The notes under the pieces are model-generated. The model had not been told where the DNA came from, made no database searches, and saw only the letters and a list, made by a program, of their open reading frames with translations. This document shows positions 33,201 through 42,345 of a stretch of DNA of 64,000 nt, piece after piece. Made by a program: the position numbers and the translations under genes. Source of the DNA: DASRWI01 sp035654655 (GTDB lineage Bacteria > Bacteroidota > Ignavibacteria > Ignavibacteriales > Ignavibacteriaceae); the NCBI GenBank assembly GCA_035654655.1, contig DASRWI010000026.1, forward strand, positions 1 through 64,000, read 5' to 3'. How positions within the stretch are numbered: the first letter of the stretch is position 1; every line of letters starts with the position of its first letter.

Positions 33201-34880
33201 ATGTTGCGTAAGATTTCTACTTTCATCATAATATTAGCTTTTACTGCACTTGCTCAAGTGCCGAATAAAATTTCTTATCAAGGAATTTTAACAGACCAAA
33301 ATGGTCAAATAGTTTTGAATAATGATTATACATTGACCTTCAAACTTTACGATACAATAATAGGTGGTTCAGCTTTATGGCAGGAACTTCAGGTTATTCC
33401 AGTTGCTAATGGAATTTTTAATGCAGAACTAGGCAGGGTCACTCCATTAAATCTTTCATTTAACAAGCAATATTATTTGGGAATTACGGTAGGTGCTGGT
33501 AATGAATTATCTCCCAGGATATCGTTAACATCAAATGCATACAGTTTAATGTCTAAGACTGTTGTAGATGGAGCAATAACAAGTTCTAAACTTGCATCGG
33601 GATTAACAATTCCTGCTGGTGGTACTGCGGGTGGTGATTTAACGGGAACATATCCCAACCCCACTGTAAGCAGTTTGTTAGGAAGACACTTATCCACTGT
33701 ACAACCAAATATGGGACAGTTTTTAGGTTTTAATGGTGCAAGTTGGGTACCTACAAGTTTACCTTCTTTAGGCATTGGAGGAAGTGGTACTGCCGGGTAC
33801 ATTCCTAAGTTCTCAGCTAATACAACTTTAGCAAACTCTTTTTTGAGAGAAGCGGGCGATTACTTAGGAATAAATACTAAGGGAGGAACCATAAATTGGT
33901 TAATTACTGCAGGAAGTGATTCAATACAGTATGCATACTTAGGATTAAAGTCTTCAGTTAGTTCAGGTATTTCATTGAACAATGGTGTAAATACAACTAT
34001 CATTTATCAAGATAATACTTATGGAGATTTAAGTATAAAAAAAGGTGGTCAGGATAAATTTAGAATAAGAAATGATGGTTCAGTACATATCGGATATGTT
34101 AATACAGATAGTGGTGTAGTTACAGTTACCGGCAACAGAAAATTTGCTGGATATTTTGAATCTGATTCTGCATCATCTGATGCATCCGGTTTATTTGGTT
34201 ATTGGGGGTTTAATAATTCAATGGACGGTTCTGGAGTTTATGGCAAAGGGTTAGGAAATGATGGATGGGGTATTGGGGGTGAATTTGTAGGAAATTTTAT
34301 GGGAGTAAGAGGAGAAGCTGGAAGTGGTAATGCTAGCTCTACTTCCGGAGTAGCAGGATTTAATCTTGGATTTGCTGGAACTAAATATGGTGTACTAGGA
34401 CAAGCCTATGGTTCGGGGACAGGCAATAGATATGGTATTTATGGCTTAGGCGCTAACGGGACTACGAATTATGCTGTTTATGCAAATGGAAACTTAGCTT
34501 ATACAGGTACATTAACTCCACCTTCAGATATTAAATTAAAGAATAATATTACACAAATATCAAATGGGTTAAGTAAAATTCTTCAACTAGAGCCAAAGTA
34601 TTATACATTCAAAGTAGATGAATATCCTACAATGAATTTTGCGAAAGGATATCATTATGGTTTAATAGCTCAGGAACTTGAAAATATATTTCCTGAATTA
34701 GTTTCCGAAAATGTCAACACTACTCTTGATCCTGAAACCCATAAAGAAACAACTGTAAATTATAAAGGAATAAATTACATTGAATTAATTCCTTTACTAA
34801 TTCAGGGTATGAAGGAGCAGCAGGTTATTATTGAAAAACAACAAAAAGAAATAGATGAATTAAAATCTTTAATTAAATAA
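33201..34880 (+). CDS. Tail-fibre-like secreted protein with S74 intramolecular chaperone
   Basis: A close paralogue of the 30948-32627 protein, with the same length (559). Its signal peptide ends 'LAFTALAQ', followed by 'VPNKISYQGILTDQNGQ' and 'GGDLTGTYPNPTVSSLLG'. The C-terminal domain has an intact S74 motif, 'PPSDIKLKNNITQISNGLSKIL' (S442 with K447 at +5, the Ser-Lys arrangement needed for self-cleavage in endosialidase-type chaperones), 'YGLIAQELENIFPELV' and a terminal coiled coil. S74 chaperones help fibres trimerise and then cut themselves off. No phage genes surround it, so a cell-surface fibre is more likely than a prophage remnant. Confidence 0.78.
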   Translation: MLRKISTFIIILAFTALAQVPNKISYQGILTDQNGQIVLNNDYTLTFKLYDTIIGGSALWQELQVIPVANGIFNAELGRVTPLNLSFNKQYYLGITVGAGNELSPRISLTSNAYSLMSKTVVDGAITSSKLASGLTIPAGGTAGGDLTGTYPNPTVSSLLGRHLSTVQPNMGQFLGFNGASWVPTSLPSLGIGGSGTAGYIPKFSANTTLANSFLREAGDYLGINTKGGTINWLITAGSDSIQYAYLGLKSSVSSGISLNNGVNTTIIYQDNTYGDLSIKKGGQDKFRIRNDGSVHIGYVNTDSGVVTVTGNRKFAGYFESDSASSDASGLFGYWGFNNSMDGSGVYGKGLGNDGWGIGGEFVGNFMGVRGEAGSGNASSTSGVAGFNLGFAGTKYGVLGQAYGSGTGNRYGIYGLGANGTTNYAVYANGNLAYTGTLTPPSDIKLKNNITQISNGLSKILQLEPKYYTFKVDEYPTMNFAKGYHYGLIAQELENIFPELVSENVNTTLDPETHKETTVNYKGINYIELIPLLIQGMKEQQVIIEKQQKEIDELKSLIK

Positions 34881-34903
34881 TGCTTTTAACAAGCTGTACT
34901 TAC

Positions 34904-34931
34904 AAGCTGCTCTAAAAGGGCAGCTTTTTTT
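34904..34931 (+). terminator. Intrinsic terminator after the S74 cluster
   Basis: AAGCTGCTCT (34904-34913) and AGGGCAGCTT (34917-34926) pair with one wobble around AAA, followed by T6-7. It ends the three-gene surface-protein cluster. Confidence 0.88.
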
Positions 34932-35035
34932 ATGCTTTTAAATCCTATTTGTGTTTTTGAGATAAGTATTTTTACTGTAAATTTGAAGTACAAAAAGTAT
35001 TGAATATTTAATGAATATTAATCTTGGGAGAGTTT

Positions 35036-36568
35036 ATGGACTTCTTAAAAGAATTAGGAATTAAAGATAAGAATCACGGTTCTTCAACCGGAACTAAATG
35101 GTGTCACACAACTGATCAGGGTGAATTAAAAATCTATTCTCCGGGAACTGGAGAGTACATAGCATCTGTTTATCAATGTTCTGAATCTGATTATGAACAT
35201 ATTATGAAAACAGCTGAAGAGGCTTTTGAATATTGGAAACATATCCCTGCTCCTAAAAGAGGTGAGATAGTTAGACAAATAGGTTTAAAGCTAAGACAAT
35301 ACAAACAGGCTCTTGGTTCTTTAGTTTCATTTGAGATGGGGAAATCATTACAGGAAGGTTTAGGCGAGGTTCAGGAAATGATTGACATCTGTGACTTTGC
35401 AGTTGGACAATCAAGAATGTTATATGGGTTCACAATGCATTCCGAAAGGCCTAATCATAGAATGTATGACCAATATCATCCATTAGGAATTGTTGGTACC
35501 GTATCAGCATTTAATTTTCCTGTAGCAGTATTTTCATGGAATGCCATGATAGCTGCTGTATGCGGTGATGTTAATTTATGGAAACCATCCTCTAAAGTTC
35601 CTTTGTCTGCAATTGCAGTTCAAAATATTTTAAGTCAGGTAATTACAGAAAATAATTTGCCTGAAGGTATTTTTAACTTAGTAATCGGACGTGGTGCGAC
35701 TATTGGCGAGATGATGTTAAAAGATAAACGCCTTCCATTGATTTCATTAACAGGTTCTACCAGGGTAGGCAAGCACGCTAATGCAGTTATTGCCGAAAGA
35801 TTTGGAAAAGCAATTATGGAATTAGGTGGAAATAATTCAATCATTATTACTCCTGATGCTGATTTAAAAATGGCTATGCCTGCTGTAGTATTTGGTGCTG
35901 TTGGTACCTGTGGACAAAGATGTACATCAACCAGAAGATTAATTGTTCATGAATCTGTTTACGATAAAGTTAAAGATACAATAGTTACCGCATACAAAGG
36001 TCTGAAAATAGGTAATCCATTAGATGAAAAAAATCACGTTGGTCCTTTGATTGATAAAGGTGCTGTTAATGATTTTACCAAAGCTATTGAAAGAGTTAAA
36101 GAAGAAGGTGGTAAAGTATTATTTGGTGGTGAAGTTTTACAAGGTAAGGGATATGAATCAGGAAATTATGTAATGCCTGCAATTGTAGAAGCAGAAAATC
36201 ATTATCAGATTGTACAGGAAGAAACCTTTGCTCCAATTTTATATTTAATAAAATATAAAGGTGATGTCACTGAAGCAATCGCATTGAACAATGGAGTAGT
36301 TCAGGGATTATCTTCATCAATATTTACAAACAATATGAGAGAAGCAGAACAATTCCTATCGGCCTGGGGTTCAGACTGTGGAATTGCAAATGTAAATATT
36401 GGTACATCAGGTGCTGAAATTGGTGGTGCATTTGGTGGTGAAAAAGAAACCGGAGGCGGAAGAGAATCAGGCTCTGATGTTTGGAAATGTTATATGAGAA
36501 GACAAACTAATACAGTTAACTTTGGTACAACCCTTCCATTAGCTCAAGGAATTAAATTTAATATTTAA
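35036..36568 (+). CDS. amaB: Aldehyde dehydrogenase family 7, 2-aminoadipate-semialdehyde dehydrogenase type
   Basis: 510 residues from ATG 35036, which has GGGAG six bases upstream; an in-frame TTG at 35024 overlaps that site and is rejected. The NAD-binding and active-site segments are 'FNFPVAVFSWNAM', 'LTGSTRVGK', 'MELGGNNSIII' and catalytic Cys in 'GTCGQRCTSTRR'. The C-terminal 'GGAFGGEKETGGGRESGSDVWKCYMRRQT' is diagnostic for the ALDH7 (antiquitin) family, which oxidises alpha-aminoadipate semialdehyde to 2-aminoadipate. The lysine 6-aminotransferase at 13.7-15.1 kb makes that substrate. The gene is monocistronic with a terminator. Confidence 0.9.
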   Translation: MDFLKELGIKDKNHGSSTGTKWCHTTDQGELKIYSPGTGEYIASVYQCSESDYEHIMKTAEEAFEYWKHIPAPKRGEIVRQIGLKLRQYKQALGSLVSFEMGKSLQEGLGEVQEMIDICDFAVGQSRMLYGFTMHSERPNHRMYDQYHPLGIVGTVSAFNFPVAVFSWNAMIAAVCGDVNLWKPSSKVPLSAIAVQNILSQVITENNLPEGIFNLVIGRGATIGEMMLKDKRLPLISLTGSTRVGKHANAVIAERFGKAIMELGGNNSIIITPDADLKMAMPAVVFGAVGTCGQRCTSTRRLIVHESVYDKVKDTIVTAYKGLKIGNPLDEKNHVGPLIDKGAVNDFTKAIERVKEEGGKVLFGGEVLQGKGYESGNYVMPAIVEAENHYQIVQEETFAPILYLIKYKGDVTEAIALNNGVVQGLSSSIFTNNMREAEQFLSAWGSDCGIANVNIGTSGAEIGGAFGGEKETGGGRESGSDVWKCYMRRQTNTVNFGTTLPLAQGIKFNI

Positions 36569-36588
36569 TTATTGATAAGATTTCTAAT

Positions 36589-36624
36589 GATAGACAGGTG
36601 AGCAATTGCCTGTCTATCTTTTTG
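36589..36624 (+). terminator. Intrinsic terminator after the ALDH7 gene
   Basis: GATAGACAGG (36589-36598) and CCTGTCTATC (36609-36618) form a perfect 10-bp stem with a 10-base loop, followed by T5. It may also serve the converging terC gene. Confidence 0.88.
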
Positions 36625-36636
36625 TTCACCTCAAAA

Positions 36637-37584
36637 CTATCTTCTTTTTTTCTTTGATTCCTTATCAGTTTTATTCTTCATAATTGAAATCACAATTGAT
36701 GTCGCAAGAACACCTATAATAAAGAAGAGAGAAATCATTGAATCTATTTTATAAATATCCGTAAGCAGCATTTTAACACCAACATAGAAAAGAATTAATG
36801 CTACCCCATATTTTAAATAAGCAAACAAATTAGCAAGGCCAGCCAGGGCAAAATAAAGAGAACGAAGTCCCATTACAGCAAGTATATTTGATGTAATAAC
36901 AATGAATGGATCTCTTGTAACAGCAAGTATAGCAGGTATAGAATCAATAGCAAAAATTAAATCTGCTGATTCAATTAAGAGAAGAGTAACTAATAAATTA
37001 GTAATATAGTATTTCCCATTCTTTTTAAGAATGAAACTTTTTCCTTCATAAACTTCAATAACATTAAAACGCTTGTACAAGAATCTAAGTAAAAAATTTT
37101 TTTCAAGCTTTATATCATTTTCCCCGCTTGAAGATATCATTTTATATGCAGCATAGAACAAGAAAAATCCAAATATATAAATAATAAAATGGAATCGTTC
37201 TATTAATGCTACTCCTGCCATAATAAAAATTATTCTCATTACTATGGCACTTAAAATACCCCACTTTAAGATATGCGGTTGATTAGCATCCTTAATTTTC
37301 ATCAAATCGAAAATCATAAGGAAGACAAAAAGATTATCTACAGAAAGGGATTCTTCGATAAGGTAACCGGTAATGTAATCTACTGCTTTAGATTGGCCAT
37401 TCTCCATAAAGAAGTAGATGAGTACCCCAAATAAAATAGCGGTACCTACCCAGATACCGCTCCAAAATAAACTAGTTTTTAATCTTATTTTTTCATCACG
37501 ATGTTCAGTTGCATAAATATCTACGATAAACATAGTTAAAGCAATAACTACAAATACAATCCAAAAGTAATGTTCTGGTATCAT
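36637..37584 (-). CDS. TerC/Alx-family integral membrane protein
   Basis: The 315 residues contain about nine hydrophobic segments and the TerC signatures 'GYLIEESLSVDNLFVFLMIF' and 'ESADLIFAIDSIPAILAVTRDPFIVITSNILAVMGLRSLYFAL', with conserved acidic residues inside the membrane. Family members such as Alx export manganese or take part in metal homeostasis in the inner membrane. The start codon is 30 bases after the pdaD stop, in a minus-strand run with tyrS and smpB. I see no yybP-ykoY manganese riboswitch in front, so regulation differs from E. coli alx. Confidence 0.9.
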   Translation of the reverse strand: MIPEHYFWIVFVVIALTMFIVDIYATEHRDEKIRLKTSLFWSGIWVGTAILFGVLIYFFMENGQSKAVDYITGYLIEESLSVDNLFVFLMIFDLMKIKDANQPHILKWGILSAIVMRIIFIMAGVALIERFHFIIYIFGFFLFYAAYKMISSSGENDIKLEKNFLLRFLYKRFNVIEVYEGKSFILKKNGKYYITNLLVTLLLIESADLIFAIDSIPAILAVTRDPFIVITSNILAVMGLRSLYFALAGLANLFAYLKYGVALILFYVGVKMLLTDIYKIDSMISLFFIIGVLATSIVISIMKNKTDKESKKKRR

Positions 37585-37614
37585 TATTTCCTAAATCGTT
37601 GTACATAATCTTGA

Positions 37615-38163
37615 TTATGGTAAAAGAATTCCACACGAAATAACAGTAGTCCATAAACCTGATTTATCGCCTTCAGCTGATTGGGTGATATTAAAAGTAC
37701 GAACAATTTTTCCTGACATTTTATAAATATTTTCTCTTTCACTCCAATCAGTATCAGGATTAAAATCAACTCCTAAAGTTGTTGCCAACATAGTAGCTGC
37801 TAAATCTTCAGCATAATCACCGGCAACTTTTTCAGTTTGTCCAAAAGGATGATGCTCAGAAAGATAACCATAATTTGAACTTGGATCACCTGGAATGGCT
37901 ACTCCAATAGATGCTGCAATAAGTCTGTTAGGTTCATTAGTTGAATTACGAGCCATAACAGCAAAAGTAATCTGCCCTGGTTTTAACTCTTTTAAACCTT
38001 CTTCTTTTGTAATCCTCTTACATCCTGTAGGGAAGATACTGCTTACAGTAACAAGATTACATATTTCAATATTAGCACTTCTTAATGCTAATTCAAAAGA
38101 TGTTAAATACTCCTTGTGGCGGCCTACCCCTTTGGTAAAAAATATTTTAGTTGGTACATACAA
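37615..38163 (-). CDS. pdaD: Pyruvoyl-dependent arginine decarboxylase
   Basis: This 182-residue proenzyme matches the archaeal/Chlamydia-type PvlArgDC: 'PTKIFFTKGVGRHKEYLTSFELALRSA', the self-cleavage site 'LVTVSSIFPTGC' (Ser41/Ser42, the latter becoming the pyruvoyl group), and 'FAVMARNSTNEPNRLIAASIGVA'. It decarboxylates arginine to agmatine for polyamine synthesis. It lies between tyrS and terC on the minus strand. Some family members are described with other decarboxylation roles, but this subgroup is most often assigned to arginine. Confidence 0.92.
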   Translation of the reverse strand: MYVPTKIFFTKGVGRHKEYLTSFELALRSANIEICNLVTVSSIFPTGCKRITKEEGLKELKPGQITFAVMARNSTNEPNRLIAASIGVAIPGDPSSNYGYLSEHHPFGQTEKVAGDYAEDLAATMLATTLGVDFNPDTDWSERENIYKMSGKIVRTFNITQSAEGDKSGLWTTVISCGILLP

Positions 38164-38179
38164 TTAATCATCTCCTTTT

Positions 38180-39409
38180 TTAATGTATAATTTTTGCGAA
38201 TTTTCTTTTACCTACTTTAAGAACAACTGGTTCAGACAAGTTAATTAAAGCCATTACATCATCTACTTTATTACCATTGACTGAAACACCCCCTTGAGCA
38301 ACGAGCCTTCTTGCTTCTCCTTTAGAAGGAGCAAAATTTATTTGTGTAATTAAATCTAATATATTTAATTCTTTTTGATTAGTATCAATCTTAATTTCCG
38401 GTATATCATCTGGTACTTCTTTTTTTATAAAAATCTTATCGAATTCATCAACTGCTGCATTAGCTGCTTCTTGGTCATAGTACATCTTCACTAATATTTT
38501 ACCCAATTCTCTTTTTATATTTCTTGGATTGATACTTGAGTCAATCAGCTGGGATTTTATACTTTTTAATTTGTCATTAGAAACATTAGTGGCTAATTCA
38601 TAATAAGTATAAATCAATTCATCAGGGATGGATAGAGTTTTACCAAAAATATCTTTAGGCAGGTCAGAAATGCCAATGTAATTACCATAAGATTTACTCA
38701 TCTTTTCTTTTCCATCAGTTCCAACAAGAAGAGGCATAGTTATAATAACCTGAGGTTCAATTCCGTACTCTCTTTGCATATCTCTTCCAACAAGAAGATT
38801 AAACTTCTGGTCCGTACCACCTAATTCAACATCACTTTTTATAGCAACAGAGTCCATTGCCTGCGCAAGAGGATATAAAAACTCGTGTATACTTATAGGC
38901 TCACCAGCTTTATATCTCTTAGTAAAATCATCTCTCTCCAACATTCTGGCAACAGTATATTTTGAAGCTAATTTTATTACATCTTCAAAAGACATCTTGC
39001 CTAACCATTCTGAATTATATACAATTTTTGTTTTTTCTTTGTGAAGAATTTTTGAAGCTTGTTCAAAATAGGATTGTCCATGTTTTCTTGTTTCTTCAAG
39101 AGATAGGGCAGGACGTGTAACGTTTCTCCCTGAAGGGTCACCAATCATTCCGGTAAAATCACCAATAATTAATATTGCCTGATGTCCTAATTCCTGAAAA
39201 TGTGCAAGCTTGCGAAGTACAACAGAGTGACCAATATGAAGGTCAGGTCTGCTTGGGTCGCATCCTAATTTTATGTTTAGAGGTTTATTTTCTTTGAGGG
39301 ACTTCTCTAATTTTTTTAATAATTCATCTTCCGGAATAATTTCAAATGTACCTCTTCTAATAAGGTCCATTTGTTCATTAATGCTGGGGAAATTTATTTT
39401 TTCTGTCAT
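38180..39409 (-). CDS. tyrS: Tyrosyl-tRNA synthetase
   Basis: This 409-residue class I synthetase has the HIGH-type motif 'PDLHIGHSVVLRKL', 'GDFTGMIGDPSGR', the KMSKS loop 'GKEKMSKSYGN' and a C-terminal S4 RNA-binding domain ('GEARRLVAQGGVSVNGNKV'). It charges tRNA-Tyr in the cytoplasm. It overlaps the last base of smpB. Length and the long-arm variant around 'ISIHEFLYPLAQAMDSVAIKSDVELGGTDQKFNLL' fit the TyrZ-like group. Confidence 0.96.
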   Translation of the reverse strand: MTEKINFPSINEQMDLIRRGTFEIIPEDELLKKLEKSLKENKPLNIKLGCDPSRPDLHIGHSVVLRKLAHFQELGHQAILIIGDFTGMIGDPSGRNVTRPALSLEETRKHGQSYFEQASKILHKEKTKIVYNSEWLGKMSFEDVIKLASKYTVARMLERDDFTKRYKAGEPISIHEFLYPLAQAMDSVAIKSDVELGGTDQKFNLLVGRDMQREYGIEPQVIITMPLLVGTDGKEKMSKSYGNYIGISDLPKDIFGKTLSIPDELIYTYYELATNVSNDKLKSIKSQLIDSSINPRNIKRELGKILVKMYYDQEAANAAVDEFDKIFIKKEVPDDIPEIKIDTNQKELNILDLITQINFAPSKGEARRLVAQGGVSVNGNKVDDVMALINLSEPVVLKVGKRKFAKIIH

Positions 39410-39867
39410 TAGTACTTTATTTTTCTTTCCTGGTCTCTTTGAAAATCTTTCTTTGCTAAAGCTTCACGTTTATCATACATCTTTTTACCTTGAGCCAAGG
39501 CAAGTTCAACTTTTACTTTGCCATTCTTAAAATATAGTCTTAAAGGAATAAGCGTTAAGCCTTTTTCCTTTATTTTACCAATCAATTTTCTAATTTCACT
39601 TTTATTAAGCAAGAGCTTTCTACTGCGCGTTGGTTCGTGATTATTGATATTTCCTTGCTTGTATTCACTAATATTAGCACTATTCAACCATACCTCACCA
39701 TCCTTAAGAATAGCATAACTATCCACCAGATTAGCTTTACCTTCTCTTAGTGCCTTAACCTCAGTACCTTGTAAAACTATACCAGTTTCCCAAGTTTGCA
39801 AAACATGATATTCGTGTCTTGCTTTCCTGTTAACAGTTATATTTTTCTCCTGATCCTTCTCGTCCAT
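39409..39867 (-). CDS. smpB: SsrA-binding protein SmpB
   Basis: SmpB is about 152 residues from ATG 39867; an upstream TTG at 39876 is rejected. Its OB-fold motifs are 'NRKARHEYHVLQTWETGIVLQGTEVKALREGKANL', 'NISEYKQGN' and 'PTRSRKLLLNK', with the basic tail 'QGKKMYDKREALAKKDFQRDQERKIKY' that sits in the mRNA channel during trans-translation. It works with tmRNA to rescue stalled ribosomes; no tmRNA gene is visible in this window. The last base overlaps tyrS, giving a smpB-tyrS-pdaD-terC run. Confidence 0.96.
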   Translation of the reverse strand: MDEKDQEKNITVNRKARHEYHVLQTWETGIVLQGTEVKALREGKANLVDSYAILKDGEVWLNSANISEYKQGNINNHEPTRSRKLLLNKSEIRKLIGKIKEKGLTLIPLRLYFKNGKVKVELALAQGKKMYDKREALAKKDFQRDQERKIKY

Positions 39868-39940
39868 ATAAACCAATATTTAAACTATAAAGATAAAAAA
39901 ATATGATGAAATTATTAAATAATATAAGAGATATGAAGAT

Positions 39941-39964
39941 AAAAAAAAGGGAGCAGAAGCTCCC
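39941..39964 (-). terminator. Intrinsic terminator after the multicopper oxidase/sorting-tail region
   Basis: GGGAGC (39949-39954) and GCTCCC (39959-39964) form a 6-bp stem with loop AGAA. On the minus strand a T8 run follows. It lies 6 bases past the sorting-tail stop codon, which argues that the tail is still transcribed with the oxidase. Confidence 0.85.
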
Positions 39965-39969
39965 GTAAA

Positions 39970-40262
39970 TCACTTTAGAAGAATCATTTTCTTTGATTGG
40001 ACATTATTTCCTGAAACAAGCTGATAAACATACATCCCATTCGCTAATTCTGATGCGTCAAAAGAGATATCATATTTTCCACCAACAAGTTCCTGGTTTA
40101 ATAATGTTTTTACCAAATTCCCCAATACATCATAAATTTTTAATGTAGTAAATTCATTTTCTTTAAGATTGAATTTAATGTGAGTGACAGGATTAAATGG
40201 ATTAGGATAATTCTGTTCCAGGTTAAATCCTGCTGCTAAAACTTGTTCATCCTCTTCTTTCT
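39970..40262 (-). pseudogene. Out-of-frame type IX sorting tail of the multicopper oxidase
   Basis: Directly after the oxidase stop, in the -1 frame, the sequence reads 'LKKEEDEQVLAAGFNLEQNYPNPFNPVTHIKFNL', 'LKIYDVLGNLVKTL', 'GMYVYQLVSG' and 'KKMILLK', a complete sorting domain. Upstream in that frame there is only the antiframe of the oxidase, without a start of its own. A single-base change near 40.24-40.28 kb would fuse it to the oxidase. This is either a genuine frameshift mutation or a sequence error. Confidence 0.7.
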
Positions 40263-42071
40263 TTAAGTTGGAACAACCACAAATTTTCTCATCATTTCGT
40301 GATCTTCGTGTGAGAGTATGTGACAATGCCATACATATTCACCAATTCTGTCAAACCTTGCAATTAATCTTGTAACTTCTTCAGGGTACAATATGCCTGT
40401 ATCCTTCCAACCTTTTTCATAAACACCGGGTTCTTCTTCAGTATCAATTTTATCAATATCAGTTAATTTATAACCCATTACCATTGAATGATCGTGAGCC
40501 ATATTATGTTTATCTAATAAAACTCCTTCAAATTCTTGCCTTCCCAAAATTTGGAATCTTACTAAATGAAGGTGAATGGGATGTGCATCCTCTGTTGTAT
40601 TATAGATTTCCCATATTTCAGTAGAATTATTTTTGATGTATTCTGTAATAGGGTCATTCCAAGTTAAAGTTCCATCATTAGGATTATTTTCATCAACTAT
40701 ACCTAACATTGGCTGCATTCTACCATATTGGTCCATTCCTTCAGAAAGCATTAGTTTGCGAATGATTTTTGATTGCAATTTCTTTATTGGTTTACCAAGG
40801 TCTGATGGTAATTGAACATTATCAACAACATTTATATTTTTCACTTTAAACTGCATTATCAATCCATTTGAATTTGGATCAGGTATGTCATCTCCATTAG
40901 GAAATGGAGCCGGAGCATCATTGGTTATAATAATATTTTTTCCAAGCAAAGCAGGGTTTGAAAAATCTATAACTACATCATATCTTTCTCCTGGAGCAAC
41001 AAGTAATTCGTTTATTGGGGAAACATTTTCAAGAAATCCTTGATCAGAACCTATTACATTCCATTTTATATCCTGAACATCATTGGATGTCAACTTCATT
41101 CTGTAGAATCTTGAATCAGAGCCATTGAGGATACGGAATCTATATTTAACAGGTTCAACTTCAAGGTAGGGCCAGGCTTTACCATTAACGAGAATTACTT
41201 CACCAAAGAATTCCGGTTGTATCGAAGGTTTTGTCTGGTCAAATAATCTGAATCCTTCAACAAATTCAGCAGGTATATCAGGAATTGCAAGTTGACCATT
41301 ACCATTAAACATTTTATCCTGTATGACCATTTCTATTTCATGTGTACCGGAAGGAATTTTATTTTTTCTTATTAGTTTTAATTCGTTATTATCTCTCAAT
41401 AGGTAAAAAGCTGCAAGACCCATATATACATTAGTTCTTGTTAAACCTAAGGTATGATCGTGAAACCAATAGGTTGAAGCATCTTGTTTGTTTTCATAAT
41501 TATATACATCTTTTATAAAATCAGGCCCCTTTGTACCATTAGGCGTCCACCAGGCTTCAGGCTTTCCATCACTTACTGATTCAACATCGCCACCATGTAA
41601 ATGAGGAACAATAGGAATTCCATTGGTTGCAATATTATACATATCCATTCCATTATGTTCTGCAAATGCCCAATGTAATGTATTATCAAGAGGCAAAGGG
41701 TATTCGTAGCCTAATTTGTTAACATAATGAACATTGACAGATTTATTTTCCATTGCAACAAGTGTAGGTCCTAAATAATCAAAAACATTTTGGTCTACAC
41801 TATAACCCCAAACTTTGGTGTTTGTAGGAACTGAGGGATTCAACCCAAAATCGTGTAAACCTTCCCCTATATAGATAGTGATATTTCCTCCCGCAGTAAT
41901 ATCTTGTCGTTCTATTATGGGAAGTGGATTAACAAATTTTGGTAACAATTCGGCATTAACAACTGGATGTGTATATAAAGGATTGTTGGTAGTTGGAAGT
42001 TGAGCAAATAGCTTAATACTTAAAAAAAGTACTAAAAAAAACATCATAGTAATTGTAGCCATCTTTTTCAT
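40263..42071 (-). CDS. Secreted multicopper oxidase (CotA/bilirubin-oxidase-like)
   Basis: The 602 residues start with a signal peptide ('FFLVLFLSIKLFAQ') and show all four copper-binding segments: 'VPHLHGGDVE', 'STYWFHDHTLG', 'AHPIHLHLVRF' and 'EYVWHCHILSHEDHEMM'. The last contains the type-1 copper Cys and its ligands. The family oxidises phenols, bilirubin or metal ions using O2. The protein ends at 'KFVVVPT', and its expected sorting domain follows in another frame (39970-40262). As written, the enzyme would be exported to the periplasm without the tail needed for type IX secretion. Confidence 0.9.
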   Translation of the reverse strand: MKKMATITMMFFLVLFLSIKLFAQLPTTNNPLYTHPVVNAELLPKFVNPLPIIERQDITAGGNITIYIGEGLHDFGLNPSVPTNTKVWGYSVDQNVFDYLGPTLVAMENKSVNVHYVNKLGYEYPLPLDNTLHWAFAEHNGMDMYNIATNGIPIVPHLHGGDVESVSDGKPEAWWTPNGTKGPDFIKDVYNYENKQDASTYWFHDHTLGLTRTNVYMGLAAFYLLRDNNELKLIRKNKIPSGTHEIEMVIQDKMFNGNGQLAIPDIPAEFVEGFRLFDQTKPSIQPEFFGEVILVNGKAWPYLEVEPVKYRFRILNGSDSRFYRMKLTSNDVQDIKWNVIGSDQGFLENVSPINELLVAPGERYDVVIDFSNPALLGKNIIITNDAPAPFPNGDDIPDPNSNGLIMQFKVKNINVVDNVQLPSDLGKPIKKLQSKIIRKLMLSEGMDQYGRMQPMLGIVDENNPNDGTLTWNDPITEYIKNNSTEIWEIYNTTEDAHPIHLHLVRFQILGRQEFEGVLLDKHNMAHDHSMVMGYKLTDIDKIDTEEEPGVYEKGWKDTGILYPEEVTRLIARFDRIGEYVWHCHILSHEDHEMMRKFVVVPT

Positions 42072-42300
42072 AGTAATTCTCCATCAGAAATTTAATCTGT
42101 TAAAAAATGAATGTAGAGTTTTTAATATACGTTAAACAAAATATTTTACACTTATCTTAAAACATTGAAGATGTTTGTTTAACTTTTTATCTTCTAGGTC
42201 AAAAAATTTAAAAACTATTTTTTATTCAGTATGAACCTTGAAGGTTTATTATTTGATAAAGAAGTGCTACTTGTTTTTTTTATAAATACGAAAAAAGAGG

Positions 42301-42328
42301 GTAGCTCCTTCAATAAAGAAGGAGCTAC
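42301..42328 (-). terminator. Intrinsic terminator after the S9 peptidase gene
   Basis: GTAGCTCCTTC (42301-42311) and GAAGGAGCTAC (42318-42328) make a perfect 11-bp stem with a 6-base loop; on the minus strand CCCTCTTTTTT follows. It lies 18 bases past the peptidase stop codon. Confidence 0.9.
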
Positions 42329-42345
42329 ATAATTCTTGTGTGTTC

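Noticed and set aside
30948..34880. Prophage remnant because of the tail-fibre-like S74 proteins
   Set aside because: No other phage genes (capsid, terminase, integrase) are near, the proteins have signal peptides, and a type IX-sorted protein lies between them.
40263..40332. Independent 120-residue gene overlapping the multicopper oxidase end
   Set aside because: The part upstream of the oxidase stop is merely an alternative frame of the copper-binding region. Only the sorting tail after it is meaningful.
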